Shown here: positions 19,515 through 27,539 of the stretch, piece by piece
Numbering within the stretch: position 1 is the first letter of the stretch
Layout: the number at the start of each line of letters is the position of its first letter
Assembly: GCF_009828115.1 (NCBI RefSeq)
Contig: NZ_WTYL01000001.1
Location: forward strand, 372,001 to 436,000
Direction: 5' to 3'
Length of the DNA stretch: 64,000 nt
Origin: Allopontixanthobacter sediminis
GTDB lineage: Bacteria; Pseudomonadota; Alphaproteobacteria; Sphingomonadales; Sphingomonadaceae
Program-made: the position numbers and the translations under genes
Notes under the pieces: model-generated
Told to the model about the DNA's origin: nothing
The model's database searches: none
Seen by the model: only the letters and a program-made list of their open reading frames with translations

Positions 19515-20192
19515 GTGGCGATCGAACAATCTTCGATCAGAAATGGGCTGCTGGCGGGCATGTCTCCCGCCGATTTTGCGTTGTTCGCAGCCGATCTGGT
19601 GCCGGTCGAACTGAGCCGCCGGACGTTGATGTCATCGCCCGAGCAGACAATCAAGCATTGCCGGTTCCTCGAGGACGGGATCGCTTCGATGGTCGCCACG
19701 TCGCGAGACGGGCAGGAGACCGAAGCGGGCATTGTCGGGCGCGAGGGTATGATCGATGTCGCCACGGTGCTGGGGGCCCACCGCACCCCTCTGCGGACCT
19801 TTATCCAGATCCCCGGGCACGGACTGCGGGTGCCGGCGCGCACACTGTCGGCCGCTTACGCCGCGAGCGAAACCATACGCGTTTCATTCAACCAGTTCGC
19901 CTTCCAACTGCTCAGCCAGATAGCCGAAACCGCCCTGGCCAACGCTTCCTATTCGGTCGAGCGGCGCCTGGCCCGCTGGCTGCTGATGTGCGCCGACCGG
20001 TTGGGCGATAACAAAATCTGCCTGACGCACGAATTCCTCTCGGTCATGCTCAACGTCCGCCGGGCCGGCGTCACCCTCGCGGTCCAGTCGCTGCAAGGCT
20101 CCGGATTTCTCGAACCAAGCCGCGGTTCGGTGACGATCGTCAACCGCGCCGGCCTCGAGGCGTTCGCGAAAGACGCCTACACCCCGCTGTAG
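19515..20192 (+). CDS. Crp/Fnr family transcriptional regulator
   Basis: This 225-aa protein has an N-terminal cNMP-binding-like beta-roll (about 1-125), a dimerisation helix and a C-terminal HTH (ICLTHEFLSVMLNVRRAGVTLAVQSL). It lacks Fnr-type N-terminal cysteines and the usual cAMP phosphate-binding Arg-Ser box, so the effector is unknown. The start is GTG at 19515, preceded by AAGGGCGAG. A palindrome ACGGTACCGT lies at 19377-19386 in the 276-bp upstream gap and may be an operator. Confidence 0.9.
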   Translation: MAIEQSSIRNGLLAGMSPADFALFAADLVPVELSRRTLMSSPEQTIKHCRFLEDGIASMVATSRDGQETEAGIVGREGMIDVATVLGAHRTPLRTFIQIPGHGLRVPARTLSAAYAASETIRVSFNQFAFQLLSQIAETALANASYSVERRLARWLLMCADRLGDNKICLTHEFLSVMLNVRRAGVTLAVQSLQGSGFLEPSRGSVTIVNRAGLEAFAKDAYTPL

Positions 20193-20411
20193 GTCAGTTG
20201 TCGGGCGAAGTTCGCTGACAAAATATTGAAAGTGCCAGGAGGGCAGGGACCTAGCCAAACAATGTGCCCTCGACCCGCCGATTGAAGGGGCTGGCGAAGG
20301 ACGCGTCCGAGCGGAGCGGATTGCGCGGATCGATGCCCAGATCGCCGTGCGCAAGACCAAGAAGGCTGGCTGAGCCGGACCTCAGCGCCCACGCGCCAGT
20401 CCGACCAGCAT

Positions 20412-20879
20412 CTAGTCGAGCGCTTGAAGGAAGTGCGAGCGGTCGCTCTTCCTGAACGGGGCCGGACCGCCAGTGATGTCGCTGACTCCGGCACGCAGAT
20501 CGGCCATGATCGCGCGGGTTGCAATGGCGGAACCGATCGAGGCCGCGGTGAACGGCTTGCCATGCGGGGCCAGCACCTGCGCGCCCGCCTTGATCGCCCG
20601 GTCGGCAAGCAGGATATCGGAAGTGATCACCACCGCGCCGGGTCCCGACTGCTCGGCGATCCAGTCATCGGCGGCGTCGAATGCGTCCGAGACGATCACC
20701 CGGTCGATCAGCGGACTGGAGGGTACGCGGAATGGGCTGTTGCTGACGATATGCACCGGCACCCGGTGACGGGCGGCGACGCGGTAGATCTCCTCCTTCA
20801 CCGGACAGGCGTCGGCATCGACCAGAATGCGCAGGGCGAAGGGTGGGGCAGGTGGAAAAGATTGGGCATCCATCATCAA
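20412..20879 (-). CDS. YaiI/YqxD family protein (DUF188)
   Basis: This 155-aa protein is a DUF188 member. The N-terminal block LRILVDADACPVKEEIYRVA is diagnostic. VIVSDAFDAADDWIAEQSGPG and VITSDILLADRAIKAGA follow, with acidic residues arranged like a PIN/NYN nuclease fold. The biochemical function is not established. The N terminus may begin at any of several closely spaced ATGs (20873-20879). It lies 15 bp downstream of the 43-aa basic protein gene on the same strand. Confidence 0.92.
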   Translation of the reverse strand: MMMDAQSFPPAPPFALRILVDADACPVKEEIYRVAARHRVPVHIVSNSPFRVPSSPLIDRVIVSDAFDAADDWIAEQSGPGAVVITSDILLADRAIKAGAQVLAPHGKPFTAASIGSAIATRAIMADLRAGVSDITGGPAPFRKSDRSHFLQALD

Positions 20880-20894
20880 TCAGAGGGCTGGGAA

Positions 20895-21026
20895 TCAACC
20901 GTTCTTCATATTCTCGAGGCCGCGCACCGAACCGGCTTTCAACGACGGTTCGGACGCATTGTTCTTCTTCTTTTCCGCTTTGGGTTTGCGAACTTCCTTG
21001 TTCGATTTCTTCTGGCTTTTCGCCAT
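20895..21026 (-). CDS. small basic conserved-looking protein, 43 aa
   Basis: This short ORF encodes 43 residues beginning MAKSQKKSNKEVRKPKAEKK and ending GLENMKNG. It is extremely rich in Lys/Asn/Ser and has no cysteine. A strong ribosome-binding site, AGGAAG, sits 5 nt upstream of the ATG at 21026. From memory, similar small proteins with an xKSNxEx(R/K)KPK core occur in many Proteobacteria. The function is unknown; the charge suggests nucleic-acid or ribosome contact. It is codirectional with and 15 bp from the DUF188 gene. Confidence 0.7.
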   Translation of the reverse strand: MAKSQKKSNKEVRKPKAEKKKNNASEPSLKAGSVRGLENMKNG

Positions 21027-21163
21027 GACTTCTTCCTATCGGGGCGGAATGCCTCAGGCACCGTGGTATACCTCAATGCGCAGATAGGTGCCATCAAATC
21101 GTGCCGTCTTGCGATATCTGTCGAATTGACAGAACTTGTCTTGAACGGGGCAGGGAGAAGGCG

Positions 21164-21706
21164 ATGGCGAAGTGGGCTGCGTTGCTAAGAGGTGTAAACG
21201 TGGGCGGGAATACCGCCCTCCCGATGGCGCGGCTCAGAGAGTTTCTCACGGATATGGGGTTCAGCAATGTCCGCACGTTACTTGCTTCGGGAAACGCTAT
21301 TTTCGATGTCGACGGAGTGGAGGCACCGGCGATCGAAGCCTTGCTCGAGCGAGAAGCGGCTGCGCGTATAAAGCTGAGGACAGACTTCCTGGTGCGCAGC
21401 GATGAGGAACTGGCCGCGCTGGTGAGCGGCAATCCATTCCCGGAAGTCGCAAGTTCCCGTCCGGACCAACTGGTTGTCGCTTTTGGACGAACTGCCGCCC
21501 CCGCGGACCTGCCGCAGCGTTTAGCCACCTTCTATGACGGGCCCGAGCGGATCGAGGTGCGCGGCCGTGAGATGTATATCGATTTCCCGGCAGGTCAGGG
21601 GCGCTCCAAACTTTGGCCGGCCGTGGCCAAGCTCAAGCTGAACGGCATTGGGACCGCGCGAAACTGGAACACGATAACGAAGCTCAATGCTGCCATGCGA
21701 CGCTGA
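21164..21706 (+). CDS. DUF1697 domain-containing protein
   Basis: This 180-aa protein starts at ATG 21164, which follows an excellent ribosome-binding site (CAGGGAGAAGGCG). A longer upstream in-frame start would add 21 residues without family similarity. DUF1697 signatures are WAALLRGVNVGGN at the N terminus, LREFLTDMGFSNVRTLLASGNAIF, and the C-terminal GTARNWNTITKL. The fold is known from structural genomics but the function is not. It is divergent from the 43-aa gene across 137 bp. Confidence 0.93.
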   Translation: MAKWAALLRGVNVGGNTALPMARLREFLTDMGFSNVRTLLASGNAIFDVDGVEAPAIEALLEREAAARIKLRTDFLVRSDEELAALVSGNPFPEVASSRPDQLVVAFGRTAAPADLPQRLATFYDGPERIEVRGREMYIDFPAGQGRSKLWPAVAKLKLNGIGTARNWNTITKLNAAMRR

Positions 21707-21857
21707 ACCCGAGAGCTTTGGCAGTCATGCCGGAATGGTTTCGGGAGTTGAATAGCGGCATGGGATCGTGTCGGGGCAAGCGTATTGTGACGCCATGCGC
21801 GTCAACCAAACTTTGCTGGCTCGTCGACTGATCGCAGCGTATTGGCCAGCCAAACAG

Positions 21858-22283
21858 CTAAGGATTGCTCATTGGAGCCTCGGGCAGAGCGGCAAGCTCT
21901 TGCGAGGTCATGCTGGTTTGCACATCGATGTCGCCAAGGGTGCCCTCTTTCGCCGACAGCCCGCTCAGCGGCACTTGTACGTAGCGATCAGGGTCGCTGT
22001 CTTCTATCTCCACCAGCAGGCCGGTGACTACACCAGACGCGTCGCGACGAACTTGTTCTATATCGCCCAGTTCGGCACCGTCCTCCGCCACTAGATCGGC
22101 GTCAAGCAACTGCCGCTCAGTCAGACCCATCGCCACTACCGCGTCGCCCGAGGCCGCTGCGCTTTGTTCTGCCTGCGCTTCCATCTGATATTCTACGGTG
22201 TCCGCCTGTCGTTCGGCTTCGGACTCACAAGCGGTGAGCGCTGCGAGGCTGAGGGGCAGGACTACATATCGGGCAAGTGCCAT
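21858..22283 (-). CDS. putative lipoprotein with PRC-barrel-like C-terminal part
   Basis: The start at 22283 gives 141 residues with a signal sequence and a lipobox (SLAALTAC). It is preceded by AAGGA with 10-nt spacing. An upstream start at 22304 has no ribosome-binding site. A low-complexity Glu/Gln/Ala stretch follows the lipid anchor. The rest (LTERQLLDADLVAEDGAELGDIEQVRRDASGVV) resembles a PRC-barrel strand pattern. It is probably an outer- or inner-membrane-anchored stress or quality-control protein, but no function is assigned. Confidence 0.72.
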   Translation of the reverse strand: MALARYVVLPLSLAALTACESEAERQADTVEYQMEAQAEQSAAASGDAVVAMGLTERQLLDADLVAEDGAELGDIEQVRRDASGVVTGLLVEIEDSDPDRYVQVPLSGLSAKEGTLGDIDVQTSMTSQELAALPEAPMSNP

Positions 22284-22609
22284 GTTCAGACTATCCTTTG
22301 TCATTCATATTCATAAGGCCAATCCTCAGCAACTTGGATTGTTCCTGTCTCAGGAAGAAGGGAACAACGCTCGGGAAGCTCCGTTCGATGCTTCGGGAGT
22401 GGCGAATAGCCAAGCAATGCACGCGGGCGCTGACCGACGTGCTCGATCAGCTCGAGAGCGCCGCCCACGACGACAGAGTTACGATCGATTTGGATCTGAT
22501 CCAGCAGAAAAGGGGGCGCTTCGCCAAGGAGCGCATTACCGCTCTCGCCTGCTCACCGCTCAGTGACCATGACAAATGAATGAGCGATTCTACGGAATTG
22601 TTTAAGAAT
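22284..22609. other. 326-bp spacer between lipoprotein gene and tRNA-Gln
   Basis: The spacer has no recognised gene. The plus strand contains a possible 63-codon ORF (22388-22579), listed separately at low confidence. I see no convincing promoter pair, tRNA or repeat here. The segment 22561-22610 directly downstream of tRNA-Gln has no clear terminator. Confidence 0.4.
22388..22579 (+). CDS. possible small hypothetical protein, 63 aa
   Basis: ATG 22388 is preceded by GGAAG with 9-nt spacing and opens a 63-codon frame ending TGA. The product begins MLREWRIAKQCTRALTDVLDQL. It has an amphipathic helical look, evenly mixed charge and no low-complexity bias. It resembles no family I know. Codon use is less GC3-biased than the neighbours. 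It could be a chance ORF. Confidence 0.3.
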   Translation: MLREWRIAKQCTRALTDVLDQLESAAHDDRVTIDLDLIQQKRGRFAKERITALACSPLSDHDK

Positions 22610-22684
22610 TGGCTGGGGTGGCAGGGATCGAACCTGCGAATGCCGATACCAAAAACCGGTGCCTTACCACTTGGCCACACCCCA
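22610..22684 (-). tRNA. tRNA-Gln (anticodon UUG)
   Basis: The minus strand folds into a complete 75-nt cloverleaf with encoded CCA. The acceptor stem is TGGGGTG/CACCCCA with discriminator G. The D arm is GCCAAGTGGTAAGGC. The anticodon stem CCGGT/ATCGG encloses loop TTTTGGT, with anticodon TTG at positions 34-36. The T arm is GCAGG-TTCGAAT-CCTGC. It reads CAA and, by wobble, CAG. It stands alone, with the GST gene upstream on the same strand. Confidence 0.98.
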
Positions 22685-22774
22685 GCAGCGCCGACCTGCG
22701 GCGCGGACGTCTCTATAGCGTTCGCGCCGCGTAAGGGAAGGGGGTGCGGCCGCTTTTTTGGAGCGATTTCGGGT

Positions 22775-23629
22775 CTAGACCGCCCTGCCCTCGAAATCGG
22801 CGGCGGAATGGCGTTCGCGGACCTGTTCGCTTTCATCGCCCCAGGTCCGGTTGACCATCCGTGCGCGTTTGACTGCGGGGCGCGCTGCAATCGCTTTTGC
22901 CCAGCGGCCAACGGCTTCGTACTCGTCGATCGACAGGAATGTCTTCGCTTCGTTGTAGATGGTGCCTTCGACAAAGGGTGCCATCCACGCGAACGCGGCC
23001 ATATCGGCGACCGTGTAGTCATCGCCGCCGAGGAATTGATTATCCTTCAGCCGGTTGTTGGCGACGTCGAACAAGCGCTTGGTTTCCATCGCGTAGCGGT
23101 TGATCGGGTATTCGTATTTTTCCGGAGCGTAGGCGTAGAAATGGCCAAAGCCGCCGCCGATGAAAGGCGCGCTGCCGATCTGCCAGAACAGCCAGCTGAG
23201 TACCTCGGCACGCGCAGCGGGGGCGGCGGGCAGGAACGCGCCGAATTTCTCGGCCAGGTGCATCAGGATCGCTCCGGATTCGAACACCCGGACCGGCTCG
23301 GGACCGCTGCGATCGAGCAAGGCCGGGATCTTCGAATTGGGGTTCACGGAGACAAACCCGCTGGTGAACTGGTCGCCTTCGCCGATGTTGATCAGCCATG
23401 CGTCGTATTCCGCCCCGGCATGGCCCGCCTCGAGCAATTCCTCGAGGATGATGTTCGCCTTCACTCCGTTGGGGGTCGCGAGCGAATAAAGCTGGAAGGG
23501 ATGCTCGCCAACCGGGAGGTCTTTTTCGACCTGCGCGCCGGCGGTGGGCCGATTGATATTCGCAAACCGCCCCCCGCTTTCGCTGTCAAAAGTCCAAACG
23601 GCTGGCGGAGTATAAGCGGTATCGGCCAA
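22775..23629 (-). CDS. yghU: glutathione S-transferase, YghU family
   Basis: This 284-aa protein matches the length and layout of YghU-type disulfide-bond oxidoreductases. An N-terminal extension and thioredoxin-fold domain (FQLYSLATPNGVKANIILEELLEAG) precede NPNSKIPALLDRSG and a helical C-terminal domain (LGGDDYTVADMAAFAWMAPF). The start is TTG at 23629, supported by AAAGGAA 7 nt upstream; no ATG or GTG fits the family N terminus. The frame remains open upstream, but that sequence is unrelated. It is divergent from the HTH-NAD synthase reading frame. Confidence 0.9.
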   Translation of the reverse strand: MADTAYTPPAVWTFDSESGGRFANINRPTAGAQVEKDLPVGEHPFQLYSLATPNGVKANIILEELLEAGHAGAEYDAWLINIGEGDQFTSGFVSVNPNSKIPALLDRSGPEPVRVFESGAILMHLAEKFGAFLPAAPAARAEVLSWLFWQIGSAPFIGGGFGHFYAYAPEKYEYPINRYAMETKRLFDVANNRLKDNQFLGGDDYTVADMAAFAWMAPFVEGTIYNEAKTFLSIDEYEAVGRWAKAIAARPAVKRARMVNRTWGDESEQVRERHSAADFEGRAV

Positions 23630-23762
23630 GGGAAGTTCCTTTCTGGAATGTCGTGAGTTGTTCGTAAGGTGGGACCGAATGGTTGCAAGCCAAAGGAAGG
23701 GTTGGTTTGCGAATTGAAACGCGTTCTTGCCATCCGGTATCCTATTGGGATACTGGCGACGG

Positions 23763-26081
23763 ATGCACCGTGCAGGCCGAAAAATCCGTGAATGGCGAGA
23801 AGCGCAGTCTCCGCCGCTGACTGCCGCTGCATTCGGCCAACGCTTCGGGTCGCCGGAACCATGGCCGAGCCGGACCGTGTATGGCTGGGAGACCAAGGGC
23901 AAGATCCCTCGGCCAGCCGTGCAGAAGCGGCTCGCTGAACTTGGCATTTGCGAGCCACCGGACTGGCTGGAAGACGACGACGGGACGAGCGACCATTCGA
24001 TGAAGGCAGAACACCACAGCATGAAAACCAGCGAATTTCCTTTCCATTCGGTCCATCGTCACGGATTTGTGCGGGTCGCCACCAGTACCCCCAGCGTGCG
24101 CACGGCGGACGTGGCCTACAACACCGCCGCGGTGATCGAGCAGGCACGTGCCGCGCATGACGCGCATGTCGATCTGGTGGTTTACCCGGAACTGTGCGTG
24201 TCGTCTTACGCGCTCGACGACCTGCACCTGCAATCCGCGCTACTCGATGCCGTCGAGGATGCGCTGATCGAGATCGCTGCAGCGACTGCCGGCATGGTTC
24301 CGGTCCTGCTGGTCGGCGCCCCCCTGAGGCGTAATGGCCGGGTATACAATTGCGCGCTGGCGATCGCTGGCGGAAAGATCCTGGGTGCGGTGCCCAAGAG
24401 CTTCCTGCCTAATTACCGCGAATATTACGAGAAGCGCTGGTTCGCCGATGGCCGCCGGATCAAGGGCCAGGACATCGTGATCGGCGGCACCACAGTCCCC
24501 TTCGGCACCGACCTGCTGTTCGCGGCCAGCACCATCCCCGGCTTCGTTTTCCACCTCGAGATTTGCGAAGATTTCTGGGCACCGATCCCGCCTTCATCAT
24601 TAGGCGCGCTGGCCGGGGCGACGATCCTGGCGAACCTGTCCGCATCCAACGTCACCATCGGCAAATCGGACGAGCGGCACCTGCTCGCCCGCGCGCAATC
24701 GGCCCGCGCGGTCGCCGCCTATGTCTATTCCGCCAGCGGTCACGGCGAAAGCACTACCGACCTCGCATGGGACGGGCAGGGCATGACCTATGAGATGGGC
24801 GACCTGCTGGCGGAAAGCGAGCGCTTCGGCCTCCATCCGGAACTCAGCATCGCCGACGTCGATGTCGACCGCATCCTCGGTGAACGGATGCGGATGCAGA
24901 CCTTCAACGACGCGGCCGAGTTCGCCGGCAGGCCGGAGGACTGGTTCCGCACCGTCAGTTTCGAGCACCGGCCCGCCAGCAGCGATATCGGGCTGGTCCG
25001 CCCGGTTCGCCGGTTCCCGTTCGTGCCGGACCGGCTGCACAAGCTGGACGAGGACTGTTACGAGGCCTTCAACATCCAGGTGGACGGTCTGATGCGCCGG
25101 ATCGAGGCGACCCGGGCCAAATCGCTGGTGATCGGGATTTCCGGCGGTCTCGACAGCACCCATGCGCTGATCGTGGCCGCGCGGACGTGTGACCGGATGG
25201 GCCTACCGCGCAGCTTCATCCGCGGGTTCACCATGCCCGGTTTCGGCACCAGCGAGGGGACGAAGTCCAACGCCTGGAAGCTGATGGAGGCGATGGGGAT
25301 TACCGCGGAGGAAATCGACATCAAGCCCGCCGCCACAAGGATGCTCAAGGATATCGGCCACCCGTTCGGCGATGGTGAACCGGTCTACGATACCGTGTTC
25401 GAGAATGTGCAGGCGGGCCTGCGCACCGATTACCTGTTCCGCCTGTCCGGCCAGCACGGCGGTTTTGTGCTGGGGACGGGCGACCTGTCCGAACTCGCGC
25501 TTGGCTGGTGCACGTACGGTGTCGGCGACCAGATGAGCCATTATGGGGTCAATTCCGGTGTGCCCAAGACCTTGATCCAGTACCTCATCCGGTGGGCCGA
25601 ACGAACCAACCAGTTCAATCCCGCAACCGATGCGGTTCTCGAAGCAATCCTCGACACGGAAATCTCGCCCGAACTGGTCCCGGCCAGCGCCGAGGGTAAC
25701 GCGCAGAGCACCGAACAGGCAGTCGGGCCGTATGAGCTGAACGACTTTTTCCTCCATCACGTAATTCGCTACGGACAGCGTCCGTCGAAGGTCGCGTTCA
25801 TGGCGTGGCACGCATGGCGCGATGCCAAGGAGGGGCTGTGGCCGGCGGAGTTTCCGGAAGAAAAGAAGAACGCCTATGATCTCCCGACAATCCGCTTCTG
25901 GCTGGAGAAATTCCTCCAGCGGTTCTTCGCGTTCAGCCAGTTCAAGCGCAGCGCGATGCCCAATGGCCCCAAGGTCAGCAGCGGCGGCTCGCTGAGCCCG
26001 CGCGGTGACTGGCGTGCGCCGAGCGATGCGGTGGCCGATCTGTGGCTCAAGGAATTGCGGGACAATGTGCCCGTTGATTAA
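23763..26081 (+). CDS. nadE: glutamine-dependent NAD(+) synthase with in-frame N-terminal helix-turn-helix module
   Basis: From ATG 24021 (or 24000) this is a normal two-domain NAD synthase of ~686 aa. The nitrilase glutaminase shows YPELCVSS, FLPNYREYYEKRWF and HLEICEDFW, the Glu-Lys-Cys triad region. The synthetase has the PP-loop GISGGLDSTHA. It amidates deamido-NAD using glutamine. The same frame is open back to ATG 23763, adding 86 residues that look like a stand-alone DNA-binding protein (AGRKIREWREAQSPPLTAAAF ... TVYGWETKGKIPR). No stop separates them, so either a 772-aa fusion or two start sites are possible. The family-based start is 24021. Confidence 0.85.
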   Translation: MHRAGRKIREWREAQSPPLTAAAFGQRFGSPEPWPSRTVYGWETKGKIPRPAVQKRLAELGICEPPDWLEDDDGTSDHSMKAEHHSMKTSEFPFHSVHRHGFVRVATSTPSVRTADVAYNTAAVIEQARAAHDAHVDLVVYPELCVSSYALDDLHLQSALLDAVEDALIEIAAATAGMVPVLLVGAPLRRNGRVYNCALAIAGGKILGAVPKSFLPNYREYYEKRWFADGRRIKGQDIVIGGTTVPFGTDLLFAASTIPGFVFHLEICEDFWAPIPPSSLGALAGATILANLSASNVTIGKSDERHLLARAQSARAVAAYVYSASGHGESTTDLAWDGQGMTYEMGDLLAESERFGLHPELSIADVDVDRILGERMRMQTFNDAAEFAGRPEDWFRTVSFEHRPASSDIGLVRPVRRFPFVPDRLHKLDEDCYEAFNIQVDGLMRRIEATRAKSLVIGISGGLDSTHALIVAARTCDRMGLPRSFIRGFTMPGFGTSEGTKSNAWKLMEAMGITAEEIDIKPAATRMLKDIGHPFGDGEPVYDTVFENVQAGLRTDYLFRLSGQHGGFVLGTGDLSELALGWCTYGVGDQMSHYGVNSGVPKTLIQYLIRWAERTNQFNPATDAVLEAILDTEISPELVPASAEGNAQSTEQAVGPYELNDFFLHHVIRYGQRPSKVAFMAWHAWRDAKEGLWPAEFPEEKKNAYDLPTIRFWLEKFLQRFFAFSQFKRSAMPNGPKVSSGGSLSPRGDWRAPSDAVADLWLKELRDNVPVD

Positions 26082-26141
26082 GGAGCAATTGGTAGTTCGG
26101 TCAAAGCTGCTATAGTACCGCGATAATCCGGTGGGGGATAA

Positions 26142-26726
26142 ATGATGGCAATTCCAAAGCTGAGCCGTGCCGCTGGCATTCTTGCGATAGCTGCCGTTGC
26201 TGCTTCGGCTGCCGTTCCCGCTTACGGGCAGTTCAGCGGATTGAGACTGCCCTCGATCACCAAGGCCGACACGGAAACTTCGTCGGATGGTTGCCCGAAG
26301 GGGAAGAAAAAGGGTGCTGGCTCCTCCATACTGGGGAAGGTGATCGGCCAGGTGGCGGGCGATGCCGCGTACCGGGCGGGCGTGTCACGCTGGGTGCCGA
26401 TGGCCGAGGTATCGGACCAACTGACCAACGCCATCGCCTGCCGGCTCGATCCGGAAGAGCAGAAGCAGGCCGCCGAAGCGACGTTGGCGGCGACCCGGAG
26501 CGAAACCACCGGCTCCGCAGAGGTTGGCGCAAGCGCCAGCTGGACATCGGCGACGCGGGAAGATGTCTCGGGCAGTTCGACCGTCGTCGCCCGCAATGAT
26601 GACAGCACCACCGGCCTGCAATGCATCACGGTAACCGACGTGATCATCGTGCGCGGCGAGGAAACCACTGCCAACAAGCGCATGTGCCGCCCGCCCGGCT
26701 CGGCGCGCTACTCGCTGGCCGCATGA
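26142..26726 (+). CDS. exported hypothetical protein (surface-antigen-like)
   Basis: This 194-aa protein has a clear signal peptide (MMAIPKLSRAAGILAIAAVAA, cleavage after about residue 28, AYG-Q). The mature part has a Lys/Gly run, a glycine-rich helix-like segment (ILGKVIGQVAGDAAYR) reminiscent of glycine-zipper surface antigens, and a C-terminal beta-rich domain with two cysteines (LQCITVTDVII ... KRMCRPPGS). GGGGGATAA precedes the start. Its stop overlaps the next gene by ATGA, so the pair is probably co-translated. The function is unknown. Confidence 0.75.
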   Translation: MMAIPKLSRAAGILAIAAVAASAAVPAYGQFSGLRLPSITKADTETSSDGCPKGKKKGAGSSILGKVIGQVAGDAAYRAGVSRWVPMAEVSDQLTNAIACRLDPEEQKQAAEATLAATRSETTGSAEVGASASWTSATREDVSGSSTVVARNDDSTTGLQCITVTDVIIVRGEETTANKRMCRPPGSARYSLAA

Positions 26727-27427
26727 GAGGGGCACGGCTCACGACCCTGCTCGCAGCGCTGGTCCTGCTGGGCGGCGCGAAGGGCATGGATCCGGTCAAT
26801 CCCACCTGTCCGGCCAAACCCGACTGGGGGCCGTCCACGCCGATGTCGCTGACGCCCACAGACCGGGGCGGAAAGCGTGTCCTTATTGCTGATGGCGTGG
26901 TCGATGCTTCGCTTCCCGCCCGGCTGGCGGCGGCGCTTTCGGCTGATGAACGGATCGAGGAGGTTTGGCTCCGCTCGCGCGGGGGCAACGCCAAGGCGGG
27001 CAATGCCGCAGGCAAGATCATCCGGTCCTATCCCGGAATGGTCACCCGCATCCCGTCCGGCTGGACCTGTTTTTCTTCGTGCAATTTCGTGTTCATGGGC
27101 GGCGACCGCCGGTTTGTGGAGCCGGGCGGGATCTTCATGGTCCACATGTTCACCTATACCGGCCAGCGCGACGTGATCGACAGCGCGGTCAAGGAAGGCA
27201 GCGACGGCACGACGCAGCTGATCGGCGAAATCGAACAGCTGAGCGCCTTGCTCGCGAGCGAGGACAACGACTTCCTCATCCGCATGGGCATCAGCCGGCG
27301 GTTGCTGACCGAAATCATGTACCAGCAGGCGGCCACCGGGGGCGAGAACAACAAGGGCCAGCGCTATTGCCTGAGCCAGGACGAAGCCCGCGAATATAAC
27401 GTGATGCCGCTTGAACGGGCTGGCTGA
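26723..27427 (+). CDS. exported ClpP/crotonase-fold protein (COG3904-like)
   Basis: ATG 26723 overlaps the previous stop (ATGA) and gives a 234-aa protein with a signal sequence (MRGARLTTLLAALVLLGGAKG). The core has the ClpP-like strand-turn EVWLRSRGGNAKAGNAAGKII, then GWTCFSSCNFVFMGG, where a Ser in a C-x2-S-C context occupies the nucleophile position of COG3904 predicted periplasmic proteins, and then the His-containing FMVHMF. It may be a periplasmic serine hydrolase acting with its surface-antigen-like neighbour. That partnership is inference. Confidence 0.75.
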   Translation: MRGARLTTLLAALVLLGGAKGMDPVNPTCPAKPDWGPSTPMSLTPTDRGGKRVLIADGVVDASLPARLAAALSADERIEEVWLRSRGGNAKAGNAAGKIIRSYPGMVTRIPSGWTCFSSCNFVFMGGDRRFVEPGGIFMVHMFTYTGQRDVIDSAVKEGSDGTTQLIGEIEQLSALLASEDNDFLIRMGISRRLLTEIMYQQAATGGENNKGQRYCLSQDEAREYNVMPLERAG

Positions 27428-27539
27428 CACGCTCCGCCGATAAGGCACCTCGGAAACAGCGTTTGAGAAACTTGCGGCGGACGGGATAAAATTGGCCTAC
27501 TGCCAGTTGTAGTTTAAAACCCGACAGCAGAAAGTATCC

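Noticed and set aside
20193-20411. Short open stretch ending AQIAVRKTKKAG between the Crp/Fnr and DUF188 genes
   Set aside because: There is no start codon with a ribosome-binding site, fewer than 45 codons follow the last stop, and there is no recognisable family. It could be a decayed gene end but cannot be supported.
22775-24022. Longer 415-codon form of the GST gene
   Set aside because: The upstream 130 codons lie over the divergent HTH/nadE start and have no GST similarity. TTG 23629 has a good ribosome-binding site and gives YghU length.
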